A DNA stretch of 64,000 nt from Ixodes scapularis. Taxonomy: Eukaryota; Arthropoda; Arachnida; Ixodida; Ixodidae. Both the position numbers and the translations under genes were made by a program. A model generated the notes under the pieces. The model was given only the letters and a program-made list of their open reading frames with translations, made no database searches and was not told the origin of the DNA. The DNA lies in contig NW_024609839.1 of NCBI RefSeq assembly GCF_016920785.2, positions 22,073,085 to 22,137,084 on the forward strand, in the 5' to 3' direction. Shown here in pieces: positions 11,042 to 20,948 of the stretch; position 1 is the stretch's first letter; every line of letters starts with the position of its first letter.

Positions 11042-11647
11042 GTCAGGCATGTCGATGACGTGCTCGTCCTGGTCGTTTGACCTCAGAGGTTGAGGATGTT
11101 GCCTTCGTACGACGTCGATGGCCCTCTGCAGCTCGTCGTGGTTCTGGAGCCTCGCAGCGCGGTCGGCAGCTTCCCGGGTCACGTGTAGGAGCCCCGCTCG
11201 GTGTGTTTCTCGAGCGAGCTCCGGGACTCCGCACAGCGGACAGAGGAGCCTCTGTTCCTCTGCGGTGTATTGCGCCGCTGGATCGTTGGGGTGGCGGTCC
11301 TCCAGTGTCAGTCCCCTGAAAGGCTCGGGGACGATGACGTGCGCCTCCCCGCGTTCTGGGCGTGGTTGTTCTTCCCAGGCTTGCCGGGATGCCCAGCCGA
11401 CCGGTCCACCGTCGGTCTGCACGATCCACGTTGTCACGGTGGCTTCTGGCCGTCGCCGGCAGCGGCGGCAGAGGATGTGGAAGTCCGCGTTGCCCTGATC
11501 TCGTCGTGATGGCCCCGGCCCCTGTCCTTGTGGCCTGGGTGACCGTGGTCGCCACCTCGAATGGGTCCCCCGGCCCTGGTGGCCGTGGTGGCTGATATGG
11601 CTGCGACGGCCGCGGTGATGAGATCGCCACCCTCTCTCCATCTTCAT
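11036..11647 (-). CDS. Additional ORF downstream of integrase, zinc-finger-like
   Basis: 203 codons from an ATG at 11647 to a TGA inside the polypurine tract. The N-terminus is rich in Arg, His, Gly and Pro. Two cysteine clusters are visible: C-x2-C within an Arg-rich stretch (residues about 59-62) and C-x2-C-x9-H-x5-H in the C-terminal half. The second matches a C2H2-like spacing. There is no signal peptide or membrane segment, so it is not an obvious envelope protein. Its place between integrase and LTR is where accessory or env genes sit. I do not recognise the family. An overlapping 195-codon frame is also open, reflecting GC-rich composition, so coding status is uncertain. Confidence 0.45.
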   Translation of the reverse strand: MKMERGWRSHHRGRRSHISHHGHQGRGTHSRWRPRSPRPQGQGPGPSRRDQGNADFHILCRRCRRRPEATVTTWIVQTDGGPVGWASRQAWEEQPRPERGEAHVIVPEPFRGLTLEDRHPNDPAAQYTAEEQRLLCPLCGVPELARETHRAGLLHVTREAADRAARLQNHDELQRAIDVVRRQHPQPLRSNDQDEHVIDMPDF

Positions 11648-11864
11648 AAAAATAAGAAACAGCCCGATGAGCGCAACATTAGGCGTGCCGTGCGTGGCCC
11701 CTGAAAATAAAAGTCAATAAGTGCTCTCAGGTGGGATATACTACCCCCACCCCCCCTCTCAAAAGGAGAACATATTGATGGGGTATGAACCGGAGATCGT
11801 TCAAAATTTTAAGGGTGAAGAACAAATGTTTTTGTTAGTCGCTTCGTGATCTCCCTGTTAGCTG

Positions 11865-12551
11865 TCACCGACGTCGCAGATTGTACCGCCCGGGTGGCGG
11901 GGAGGGGGAATCAGGGACCCGACTGCTGCTGCCATCTGCTGGATCCTGTGAGAAATCTTGGCTGTGGAATAGTTTTAGGTCGGTGACATGAATTGGTCCT
12001 GTGGACTGACCACTGGAGCAGCAAATAAGTGTGTATGTGAGCGGGGACAGCTTTTTGCCAACACGGAATGGACCCTCCCACCTGTTTGCCAGTGAGGCCG
12101 TGAATCCCCTTGTTGCATCACTCAGGGGATGAGTGCGCCTGAGCACGAGGTCTCCCACCTCAAACTGCAGGTTTCAGCGTCCCTGGTTGTACTGCTCGGA
12201 CTGCTGCAGTCTGGCGACGTCGAGGCTCTCCCGAGCTTCTCTGAGGTTGTCCGAGAAGCGCTTGCGGAGGTCGTCTGCAAACTTCGAGTAGCTGCGGTAT
12301 TGCGACGTGAGTTCTGTTGAGCGAAGAGCGTTCGAAAGCGGGAAGGCAAGTTCTTTGCCAAAATTTAGCTGGGCAGAGCTGAGACCGGTCGACCGGTTAA
12401 CCGTGGTGTGAGTGGCGAAGGCCATTTCTGGGAGCTTCGCGTCCCAGTCCTTTTGGCGATCGGTAAGCGCAACGAGTATCATCTTAAGGTTCCGGTTCAC
12501 CCTTTCAGTGATGTTTGCTTGCGGGTGATACGGTGATGTACGTTTATGCTC
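11865..12551 (-). pseudogene. Gypsy integrase, C-terminal part with third catalytic residue and GPY/F-like module
   Basis: After the TIR insertion the frame resumes with HKRTSPYHPQANITERVNRN, which carries the catalytic Glu of the DDE triad. The end of the protein has WEGPFRV (GPF, a GPY/F-module feature) and a basic tail ending RYNLRRR. A frame change lies near 12160-12175. Together with 14300-14905 this would be a complete integrase. Confidence 0.82.
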
Positions 12552-12555
12552 AATT

Positions 12556-14299
12556 GACCTTTTTCAGAGTTTGGCCACGACTGTGGCGCGCCCTCGCGGG
12601 AATCCCTCGAAACACTTTTGGTGGCTCCGGGAACGTCTCTCCGTCGTCCACGCTAGGCCTGCTTGTCTCCCAGTTTATGTGTTTGCGTGTGTTCTCTGGT
12701 GGCGTTGTTCCATCCCTCACCAATCTTAACGTGTCTTTCTGTCGTCGCTTCGCATGCATATTTTCTTCGAAATCGCTGAGAACGACCTGGAGGATTAACA
12801 AAAGTCAATGTCTAGGATACAGAGGACCTCGTTCGTTTTTATACCTTCAGGGATGGATAGACCGCCGACGCCGCATCGGTTCTTACCATCGACTCAGAGT
12901 GACTTCATCGTCACTTCGGTGCCGCGTCTTGCAAGCAACTAAAAAAGGGGTCTGCTTTCAAAGCAGAGTCGCAGAGTGTTATGTAAGGATAGTAATGGTG
13001 ACCAGCTTGGATACCGACCCAACCATCCACCTTGTGCGGAGTTTGTGAGCTTAATTTATGATTCCCGGCTACTACAACCAGCTGATTTTACTCACCTTGA
13101 TCGCTTAAGTTATTCTAGCTTATCGCATCCGTCACTTCTCCGTCCTGTGTACCGCGCGAGGGCACGGGACATCGCCGTATTCGGGAATGTGTAAACAAAC
13201 TGGGACGGTCCGGGCCGTCTTGATATCGCGAAGGATTGCCTGCACCGTCAAAAAGTAAGGAACGGTATGTTAGAAACAATCCATCTTTGAATTCGGCACG
13301 TTTACGAACCTTCGACAAAGTGGGCCCAACAAACAGGGCAAACAGCAAACAGCCACAAGTTCACGGTTGGTTGCCAAGAAATTTCATCAAGGTTCCGTCT
13401 CCGTAAGGCTTAAATTCATTTCCCTCGCTTTAAATGTTTTGTCAATTTTTTTTTAACGTGGCAAGACGCGAATGTGTATAGCGCACGCCTGAAGAACGGA
13501 AAGCTTTATGCTGTTATTTTTTAATTCAGTGCCGGGTATGGCATGATTTCGTCACACAACCTCGTTTGCACGTTTATTATTAATAAAAAATGGTCAGAGT
13601 GCAGGCGAGCTGGTGTAAATTGAATACATGAAAGCTGGATGGAACATCGAGGAAGGGACGGAAATAGTACCTCTTTCAAGAAGTCCTGTATGCGTCCCCG
13701 TCCTTGATATTTTATCCTTTCATGTATTAGTAACTATTCAGCAACACGCTCATTTTATATTATTAAACCTGAGACTGAGGTAGGAAAAAGAAAACGCAAA
13801 GGAAAAACGGGCAACGTCTCAGGAGACGTTGTCTGTCCTCTTTCCTTGTCTTTTTGCGTTTTCCTTTTCCTACCCCAATTTCAGGTATATCATCCTGTTC
13901 ACATTTACTGTATTTTAGTTAAAAGCAGAATGTCCCACCGTCACACTGATGTTCCAGCCACTTGACACGGGGGACTCTCGTCATAGGCTTTTGAAAGCAG
14001 GGCAAAAATGGCGGGGTGTTTGACATCGGGTGCTTTCGTGCACCACCCGCCAAAATCTACAAGAACTTTATAAAATTTGGCGCTTTAACAATGTTTACTT
14101 CTATTTGTGCAACCTTCTGCTGCGCGGTGGTGAGGCATGACGACTATGAGGCCAAGCCGCGAGAATACCGGACGAGTCAAGCATAACCAGCACTGTCTGA
14201 GCGACCGAGCGGGCGAGACAGCCACCAAAAATGGCGCCTTTCCCTTTCCTCTCCTTTCTCAGAGTCGGCGCATGCGCTCAGCGATCTCTGAAAAAGGTC
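12556..14299. mobile_element. TIR DNA transposon nested in integrase
   Basis: Ends GACCTTTTTCAGAG (12556-12569) and its complement (14286-14299). AATT flanks both sides; the flanks are palindromic, so the true duplication may be 2-6 bp. Excision in silico restores the integrase reading frame. The interior of 1744 bp has no recognised transposase and contains a fold-back at 13769-13886. Confidence 0.75.
13769..13886. repeat. Inverted repeat (fold-back)
   Basis: The arms start near CCTGAGACTGAGGTAGG and meet around AACGTCTC/GAGACGTT at 13814-13829. They form a long, nearly perfect hairpin inside the TIR transposon. Confidence 0.75.
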
Positions 14300-14905
14300 A
14301 ATTCCCAGCACCGCACACGCATCCACGAACACCTTGCTAGTGAAATAAGAGGCGTTGTCGGAAATCAAACTCGTCGGGAATCCGAAGCGCGCGAATGTTT
14401 GCAGCAGACAATCCCAGATTTTCTGCGAGTCCAGTTTGCGCAAAGGGAACAGCTCAACCCATTTCGTGAAATGATCCGTTACCACGAACAAGTACTGATT
14501 TCCGCGAGGACTGCGCGGGAATGGGCCCATGACGTCACAACAACAGATCTGCCAAGGGCTCTGGCTTACGATCGGTTGCACGAGGCCTGGGGGTTGACCA
14601 CCACGTGGCTTCGCTTTCTGGCATGACGGGCAACTACGCGCATACCTCAGCACATCTTGCCGCATGCCGGTCCAGGTCACAATTTGGGACAACTTATCAT
14701 ACGTTTTGCTCCCACTACTGTGTCCGGCTAGTGCGGAGTTGTGCATGTATGTGATTAAAGACTTACGTAACTTTCTAGGTATCACAGTCCGGAACGCCGA
14801 GCTGCTCGGGTCGTCACAGCTTGAGGGATGTAGCGCAACAGGAGCCCGTCGCTGCTCAGCAAGTACGAGTCGAATTGCTCGTCACTCGCTCCATTAACCG
14901 TGCTC
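14300..14905 (-). pseudogene. Gypsy integrase, N-terminal zinc domain and first catalytic residues
   Basis: On the minus strand: HHCC zinc-binding domain (two histidines near HNSALAGH, then CPSCQKAK), then CDVMGPFP (first catalytic Asp), and ISDNASYF (second Asp). The frame runs to the TIR transposon and resumes at 12551. Sequence just upstream (to about 14905) resembles the RNase H to integrase linker. It is cut off by a 42-bp inverted duplicate, so RT and RNase H are missing. Confidence 0.85.
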
Positions 14906-14952
14906 GTTATTGCCAGAAAGCGAAGCCACGTGGTGGTCAACCCCCAGGCCTC
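14582..14952. repeat. 42-bp inverted duplication of integrase sequence
   Basis: 14582-14623 and 14911-14952 are exact inverted copies of the integrase segment after CPSC. The second copy marks the junction where Gag to RNase H was lost. Confidence 0.9.
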
Positions 14953-14975
14953 ATGCATCGTTTTCCGAAATCCTG

Positions 14976-14993
14976 GCCCCACGTTGGGCGCCA
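14976..14993 (-). promoter_or_regulatory. Primer binding site, tRNA-Lys type
   Basis: On the minus strand TGGCGCCCAACGTGGGGC directly follows the 5' LTR. This 18-mer is the PBS known for tRNA-Lys(1,2)-primed retroelements. It fixes the element's orientation. Confidence 0.85.
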
Positions 14994-15267
14994 TGTGGGA
15001 AAGTTGCCTTGCTGCGTGCCCAACCCGGCGGAACAACACGGAGCCAGGATTTCGGAAAACGTGAAGTACATTTATTAGTAAATTGTAAACATGAAGTTAG
15101 TATTAACAAGGTCGTTGGTCGACACCGCCGCAGCGTGTACCTTTCGCTCCAGGACCCGCTTCTCTCTCCCCCGGTCGGCGTCCCCGCTGATGCTTTTATG
15201 CGTTCTTTCACAGGGGGTAATGCCCCCCGCGCTCTTTACACACAGTGGCGCCCCTATAGCGTCCACA
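14994..15267 (-). repeat. 5' LTR (element orientation) of the 10.75-kb Gypsy element
   Basis: 274 bp, the partner of 10750-11024, followed by the second ACAT copy. Confidence 0.92.
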
Positions 15268-15271
15268 ACAT

Positions 15272-16202
15272 ACAGAGTATTACAGTTGAGAGAGCTAGTA
15301 AATACAAGTATCTAGGAGTATGGATATGTGATGGTGCAGAATATCTCAGTGAGCATGAAAAGTGTATAATAGGCATGGGCAACAGAAATGCAGCTCTAAT
15401 GAAAAATAGAGCACTTTGGAATTACAACATGTATGAGGTGGTGAGAGAGATTTGGAAAGGGGTCATGGTGCCTGGCTTGACTTTTGGAAACTCAGTGCTA
15501 TGCATGAAATCCGAAGTGCATGCAAGACTAGAAATAAAACAGCGCGGAGTAGGTAGGCTGGCTTTGGGGGCACACTGCAAAACGCCAAACCAGGGAGTAC
15601 AAGGAGACATGGGATGGGCGTCATTTGAGAGCAGGAAAGCGGGGAGCAAGATAGAATTTGAGGATCGGTTGAGGCAAATGGATGGGGAACAATGGGCACG
15701 AAAGGTGTTCAGCTATTTATACATGAGGAGTACAGACACAAAGTGGAGACAGCGCATTAGGAAATTAAGAGGAAAGTTTTTAGGCTATAGTGGAGATACA
15801 GAAGGGCAAGTCTCAGTTAAGAAGAAAGCTAAGGCCACAGAAAGAGTTTGGTGGCTAGAGGGAATGCAGACAAAGACGGCTCTGGAAAGCTATAGATTAA
15901 ACAAAAGAGTTATTGCCAAAGAAAGCATTTATGACAATTCTAGGGGAAGCTCATTGCTGTTTGAGGCAAGAACGGGTGTTCTGCGAACCAGAACATACAG
16001 AGTGAAGTACCAGGAAATTGATACAGTGTGCACTGCTTGTGGAGAGGAGGACGAGGCGGCTGAGCACTTGATACTCTACTGTAAAGGGCTTCACCCTATG
16101 CCTACCGAAGACAACATAGATTTAATAAAGTCATTGGGTTTTAGAGACAGCGAAGGGAGAGTGGATTTCAAGACTAGAGATTACCAAGCAAAGATTAAGT
16201 GA
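15272..16202 (+). pseudogene. CR1-like ORF2, 3' portion
   Basis: Continues ORF2 in the same reading phase after the LTR insertion, starting with KYKYLGVWI (RT thumb). It ends with a cysteine-histidine cluster, CTACGEEDEAAEHLILYC, typical of the C-terminal zinc knuckle in these LINEs. The stop is at about 16202, followed by a 3' UTR and the CATC repeats. Confidence 0.85.
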
Positions 16203-16499
16203 ATGGTGGCAGACATCGAGAGAAAACTAGGTATTTTCTTATCCACTGATGGCAAGGGGGTTTCATAGCCTCACTTTCTTTGCACTGCGGAGTGAATATA
16301 GATTTCACATTTAAATATTCTAAGCTTAAATGGTAAAACAAAATGGCTAGGTGGCGTAAGCTACCGCCCGATCCAAAGGGCTCAGCCGTATTCATCCATC
16401 CATCCATCCGGTTGAACGCGCAACTTCTAGATGGCGCCAGTATCGAGGTGTGAAAAGGCCCGCGTTATCCGCTGCGTGAAATAGATCCCGAAATGTGCC

Positions 16500-16612
16500 G
16501 ATGACTCCGATAACGATATCCGATACTTCGCCGCCGTCTTTGCGTATGCATCATATCGTTATCGGGCACCGTTATCGCGGATATCGGAGGTATCGGAAGG
16601 ATCTACTAAATC
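16500..16612. repeat. Cluster of GATATCGG/GATAACG repeats
   Basis: Short direct and inverted copies of CGATATCCG and CGTTATCG alternate over about 110 bp, like the subterminal region of a DNA element. No partner end was found. Confidence 0.4.
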
Positions 16613-16929
16613 TCTCAAATAGCAGGCAACGGCTGCAACGACGAAGCTTTGCTCTACATTCGAGGTAAATAGTACTTTCCTTGCTTCGCTGAAAAAGTTC
16701 AATGCAGAGCATTAAGCATTCGTGAAGAACAATATGGCACTCCCATCCAGTGCCTCAGCTCAAATGGAGTTCAGGGTAGCAGTCGACATATTGAGTAAGA
16801 GATAATGCAAAATGTCCGACGAGACATTCGAGAGCCAGCTGTTGCTCAAAATACTCAAGGTCATTAAATGGAACAGGTGGCAACAATAAGAACTTGAATA
16901 ACCCTCTTCCCTTTGTTTCTTACTTGAGG

Positions 16930-17085
16930 ACAATCATGTTAAAAGTAACGCCACGAAAGTAACGGATTACTTTTTGGGGTAACGGTCAATTACTTTCATG
17001 GGAGGGTAATTGTAATTGTAATAAATTACAATTTAGCCTTGAGTAATTGTAAATGTAATTCCTTACTATTTTTCAGTAACGTGTA
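16930..17085. repeat. AT-rich repeat region with GTAACG and TAATTGTAAT motifs
   Basis: Repeated inverted AGTAACGGATTACTTTT and TAATTGTAAT words. This resembles the ends of small hAT-like elements. Boundaries are not resolved. Confidence 0.4.
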
Positions 17086-17210
17086 CAAGTCTGCTTGGCG
17101 GCTCTACTGGTGGTTCCGAGCAAAGGCATCGAACCGAAGGTGGCATCATCGGGGGTTCGATCCCCACTAGGCCACTTGGCCTAGTGGTGCCGCTTGTTTT
17201 AATTATTTAT
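17086..17210 (+). repeat. tRNA-like SINE fragment
   Basis: A polymerase III B-box, GGTTCGATCCC, lies at 17154-17164 in a tRNA T-arm-like context (GGGGG...CCCC). CCGAAGGTGGCA precedes it. The A-box is degenerate. This could be a tick tRNA-derived SINE such as Ruka; identity was not tested. Confidence 0.45.
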
Positions 17211-17325
17211 TTTTTAATCAGAGCATATTAAATCCATTCAAGGCCTAAGTGGGAGTGGGGTACACCATATGAATTCAGACATACGACGACAAACAAATAG
17301 CACGACATTACAAGGTTTACAACAG

Positions 17326-17605
17326 TCGACTATACTTCGCTTCAGCTTAGGTCCGAGCGCGGCCTATGTTATGAGCCGAAGGGCCTATCAAACCGCGAAA
17401 GAGGCTCAACGTCATTACGTCCTCTCTGCAGTTGATAGGACCGGCCGCCGGTATTCGCCGTCTCTCTGTGCGTGCTCCTCTGCCGGCTAGTGAAGCGCAG
17501 AGAGCACGCCATGACTATTCGCTTTTGACACTGTTTGATTGACCCTTCGGCTCATAACATCGGCCACGCTCGGACCTAAGGTGAAACGAAGTATAGCAAA
17601 CATAC
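17326..17605. repeat. Fold-back element with ~110-bp arms
   Basis: 17326-17440 and 17500-17605 are inverted, about 80 percent similar copies including TTAGGTCCGAGCG and ATGAGCCGAAGGG. The spacer contains a smaller GC-rich palindrome (AGAGCACGC/GCGTGCTC). Confidence 0.75.
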
Positions 17606-17606
17606 A

Positions 17607-17708
<102 letters not shown>

Positions 17709-18539
17709 AGGGAGGGGGAGAACAGCAACCATCAAGCAGCATGTATTGCAATCATGCAATTATTAACAATGACCGAGCCAGATGCAGTATGAAGGTTTAC
17801 AAAATCTTAATTACCATGCGAAGAGGATGCGCATTACGCCAAGCATGCATGCATACATTACGCTGTGATGCGCATTACGTCATGCAGGTCTTGTATTTTC
17901 TCGTATTATAGTTTCCCAATATTCCGGTTTGTTTTTGCCACAGAGGGCATTATCGAGTCCGCCATCCCCCTTTCCTTTTACTTTATGCCGGAATGAATGA
18001 GACCTAATATACTCGGAGTCTCAATAGAACGATATCACCATCCAGTTGTGCTACCGCGCAGCTGAGGAATATAGCTAACATTAGTCTTTCTTCACGTGCG
18101 ACGACCGCGCAGTAGACCTGCATGAGACGTCACGTGCAGTGCCACCTAATCGCGTTTACGTATTGTTAATTATGACTAACAATGTCTTCCAAGTTTTTTT
18201 TTTTTTGCTTGTTATGAGGGTTGTGTATGGTTCATTTTGCCTCGGAGTTTAACACTTCTTTGTCACACTCGGTGTCAGGCTTTTGGTATATTCCGAGCAT
18301 AAGCACATTCTTCCTTAAATAATGTATGAGTGACACAATTGAACGTAAACCTTTCGGTGGACATGCTTTTGGTTAGCAGTGATAATTAAAGTAAAAGGAA
18401 AACTCTAACCAGAAAATAATACAGAGCCCTACGTTCCAAGGCCAATTAGGCCCATTGTTCACGGATAACTGTTTTCGTTCTTGTCGCCGTTTTGCAAATT
18501 GCCCGGTGTTGTTGGTTTCTTTAATAAAAATTGGGTTGT

Positions 18540-18815
18540 GTGTATGTTTATACAGCCTAGAACTTGGTCTGCTTCCAAGGGCGAGTCTCCCAGCTGTAGA
18601 TGAGCAAGCTAGCCAGTGCAGTACAACCGCTAGCCTGGGGTCTTTAACGTGCACCACGCAGTATTGATACACGACCGCATGCCGGTACGATGCTCATCCA
18701 GATCGAAACGGGCAGGGGCGGGGATTGAGCCCAGTATCCTTGGTTCTGCAGAGCGAGCTTTCGCTCCACGTGCTCCGAGCTGGTGTGCGCTAGCCCACTC
18801 GGCCACCGATCTCCC
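18540..18815 (-). repeat. tRNA-derived SINE, minus strand
   Basis: On the minus strand an A-box, TGGCCGAGTGG (18795-18805), is followed 60 bases on by a B-box-like GGGCTCAATCCCC (18720-18732). This is the arrangement of a Ser/Leu-type tRNA with a long variable arm. The body then reads GTGCACGTTAAAGACCCC, a stretch common to arthropod and mollusc SINE bodies as I recall it. Confidence 0.6.
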
Positions 18816-18954
18816 CTTTGGCTTCTTTAAAGCGGCCGTTGTTTGTGCACGTGTGTTATGGTTCGTAGCACCCCGCGTGACGCACCGCAAACCGGACAGG
18901 CATAGGCGCTTGGAAGTGTCCCAGCCGGCCGGTTGACGTTATTTTTGTTGTTTT

Positions 18955-19202
18955 GAATATACCACGGCTCTAATAAAAACCGTCTTCGCCACTTTTTTCC
19001 ATGTCAAGAATAGAGCAATTGTTGAATTTGATCGTGTGACCCTCTTTTTGGACGTCTTCTGCCAGCGCGCTGCCCTGCACGTTATTCTTTTTGATGTCAT
19101 ACTGATGCTGACGTAGACGTTTTGGGAAGTGTTTAGTTCCCCCATCGTAGGAGGCGGCGCATTCACCACGGGGGATCCTGGTGACGAGTTCCTGAGCCTA
19201 TG
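18955..19202 (-). pseudogene. Penelope-like element, GIY-YIG endonuclease fragment
   Basis: The minus strand encodes GECAASYDGGTKHFPKRLRQHQ followed by a block ending SILDMEK. This is the Penelope C-terminal GIY-YIG domain (the position of YxGET, then the RLxxHxxDI region). It ends in a stop near 18972. It is separate from, and opposite in orientation to, the fragment at 19488-20070. Confidence 0.75.
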
Positions 19203-19487
19203 AATGAAAGGGAACCGTCAGGCCCCAGCTCAATAGACCGATCTCACCAAGCGTTCGGCGCACGCGTGTGGTCGCCATAACTTCAGTTCACAGGAGGCAA
19301 TTGGCAGAACACGAGACTGTTCCTGCCCTGCACGCGCAGAGCTCCAGCGAGGTTGTCACACGCGTAAAGACTAAAGTTCCCTCGATGCATTGCGGCAGCG
19401 CGACAGCGGTGGCGTAGTCAGACTGGCTGGTAAGATTGGTCTATTGTAAATTGTATCGCAGGTTCGATGGAGTGTAAGTGGTGGTAA

Positions 19488-20070
19488 AGCTTGTTGATTT
19501 CGCTGGTATTGACCAGCGAAATTCATTCTTCCATTCTTCCATTCATGGACGTGCTAATGAAGAGAAAGTCCAACCGTTTGGCATTCAAAGTTTACAAAAA
19601 ACCGACACACACCGGCCGATACCTCAACTTCTCGTCCTACCACCCTGCAACGCACAAATCTTCTGTGGCTTCCGCACTCTTCACGAGACCAATTACTGTC
19701 TGCTCCACTGAAGAGGCTCTGCGAAAGAGGTCGCAACGATCAATAAACGATATGAACCAGAAAAGGTGTCCTGCGAGGTTTTCGAAAAACACGTCCAAAA
19801 AACTTAGGCACAATCGAATAGAAAACGCCCCCCCCCCCCCTTTCCACACAACCGCGCATGCGTATCGTACATCAATGGCACAAGCGAGACGCTCGCGCGC
19901 GTTTTATGAAGATACTGCGTCAGTGTGACACAATAACCGGTGTCCACCATTGGACGCCTCTTCTCTCTTCCAAAGGATCGTCCTCCAGAAGAAAAGGCTC
20001 AGGGACTCGTCTACAGGATCCCCTGTGGTGACTGCGCCGCCTCCTACGTTGGCGAATACACAAATAACTA
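19488..20070 (+). pseudogene. Penelope-like element, RT C-terminus and start of GIY-YIG
   Basis: Reads FMDVLMKRKSNRLAFKVYRK-type sequence (observed VYKKPTHTGRYLNF) and HKSSVASALFTRP. These are Penelope RT thumb blocks. After a poly-C run (about 19830) and frame changes it reads GLVYRIPCGDCAASYVGE, the beginning of the GIY-YIG domain. It stops there. Confidence 0.8.
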
Positions 20071-20570
20071 GCAAAAGTAGAGCACGGCTTAAGGCTAATT
20101 TTTTATTTTTTTTTATAAAAGGTGAACAGTATTTGCACCAGCATTAAAATTAGTTAAGCTACTCCTAAAGTATGTTTTTAAGGAAGTATTGAAAGAGAAT
20201 AAACTTCGGAGAGCGCGTTTAAATAACAGTAAAAAATTTGAAATGCACGGAAATTCGAAGAGTCAAAAAATAGTTCCTCTTTCACGATTTTCGAGTCTTG
20301 CAAACTTCCAAGCGTGACAATAATGTTCTATTTTTTTATCATCTATTCCAATCTGAATACTTAATACTTGCCCCTCAATTGCGTGGATATAAAGTTTGAA
20401 ATTTAAACACACATTACACTTTTCTGCGCGTACATAATCATTGCTACTGAACGTGCATGTTTTGTCGTGCTCTGTTTTTGCCGATTACAAAAAAGTAAAT
20501 TGTTGTACTAAAAAAACTACATATATTGCTTATTCTTGCATGGTAACTCCGTTCAAGGCATAACAAATAT

Positions 20571-20634
20571 TTTACATGACTACAGTAATATACTGTAGTC
20601 ATGTTGTTGTACGTGGCATTTATGCCACGTATAA
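20571..20634. repeat. Two adjacent short palindromes
   Basis: ACATGACTACAGTA and its complement around an ATA loop, then TACGTGGCAT and its complement around TT. They could be the centre of a small mobile element. Confidence 0.7.
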
Positions 20635-20948
20635 AAACAACAATAGCCCGAGCTTGCCTTTCGACGATTTCATCCGGCATCTGGTCTTAGCCTTCGGGTG
20701 ATGCACTTTGTAGCCTGGGACTGCCCAATATTTATGTTCTAGTTTAAGACGCTTTCCAAAATTCTCACAGAATGCAGATTTATCTAATTATCAAAATACC
20801 GACAATTTTTTTTTATAAGCAGACGGGGAAAGTAAGACCATCCTAATTTAGGCTGCAATACCCCACATCGGAGGGAAATTATGAAATGACCCAGAACGGA
20901 ACGAGGTTCACGGGGCTATCTTATGTGGACTGTGCATAAAAAACACTA

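Larger units (their letters stand above)
10750..15267 (-). mobile_element. Ty3/Gypsy LTR retrotransposon, internally deleted
   Basis: LTRs of 275 and 274 bp (10750-11024, 14994-15267) begin TG and end CA. The 4-bp target duplication is ACAT (10746-10749, 15268-15271). The coding strand is minus. A PBS matching tRNA-Lys abuts the right LTR and a polypurine tract abuts the left one. Only integrase and a downstream ORF remain; Gag, protease, RT and RNase H are gone. A TIR transposon sits inside integrase. The LTRs differ by about three substitutions and one indel, so the insertion is fairly recent. Confidence 0.9.
7240..16410 (+). mobile_element. CR1-like LINE, split by an LTR element
   Basis: Order on the plus strand: a C-rich leader with a poly-C run near 7290, ORF1 with coiled coil and esterase-like domain (7363-8409), ORF2 with endonuclease and RT (8475-10749, continuing 15272-16202), a short 3' UTR, and a (CATC)n tail at 16390-16410. 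ORF1 esterase domains and microsatellite tails are typical of CR1/L2-group LINEs. The element is interrupted by the LTR retrotransposon at 10750-15267. Removing that insertion and one ACAT copy restores the ORF2 frame exactly. The 5' boundary is approximate. Confidence 0.85.

Noticed and set aside
11043..11630. 195-codon minus-strand frame overlapping the extra ORF
   Set aside because: Low-complexity Pro/Arg/Thr composition and no cysteine pattern; probably a GC-driven shadow of the other frame.
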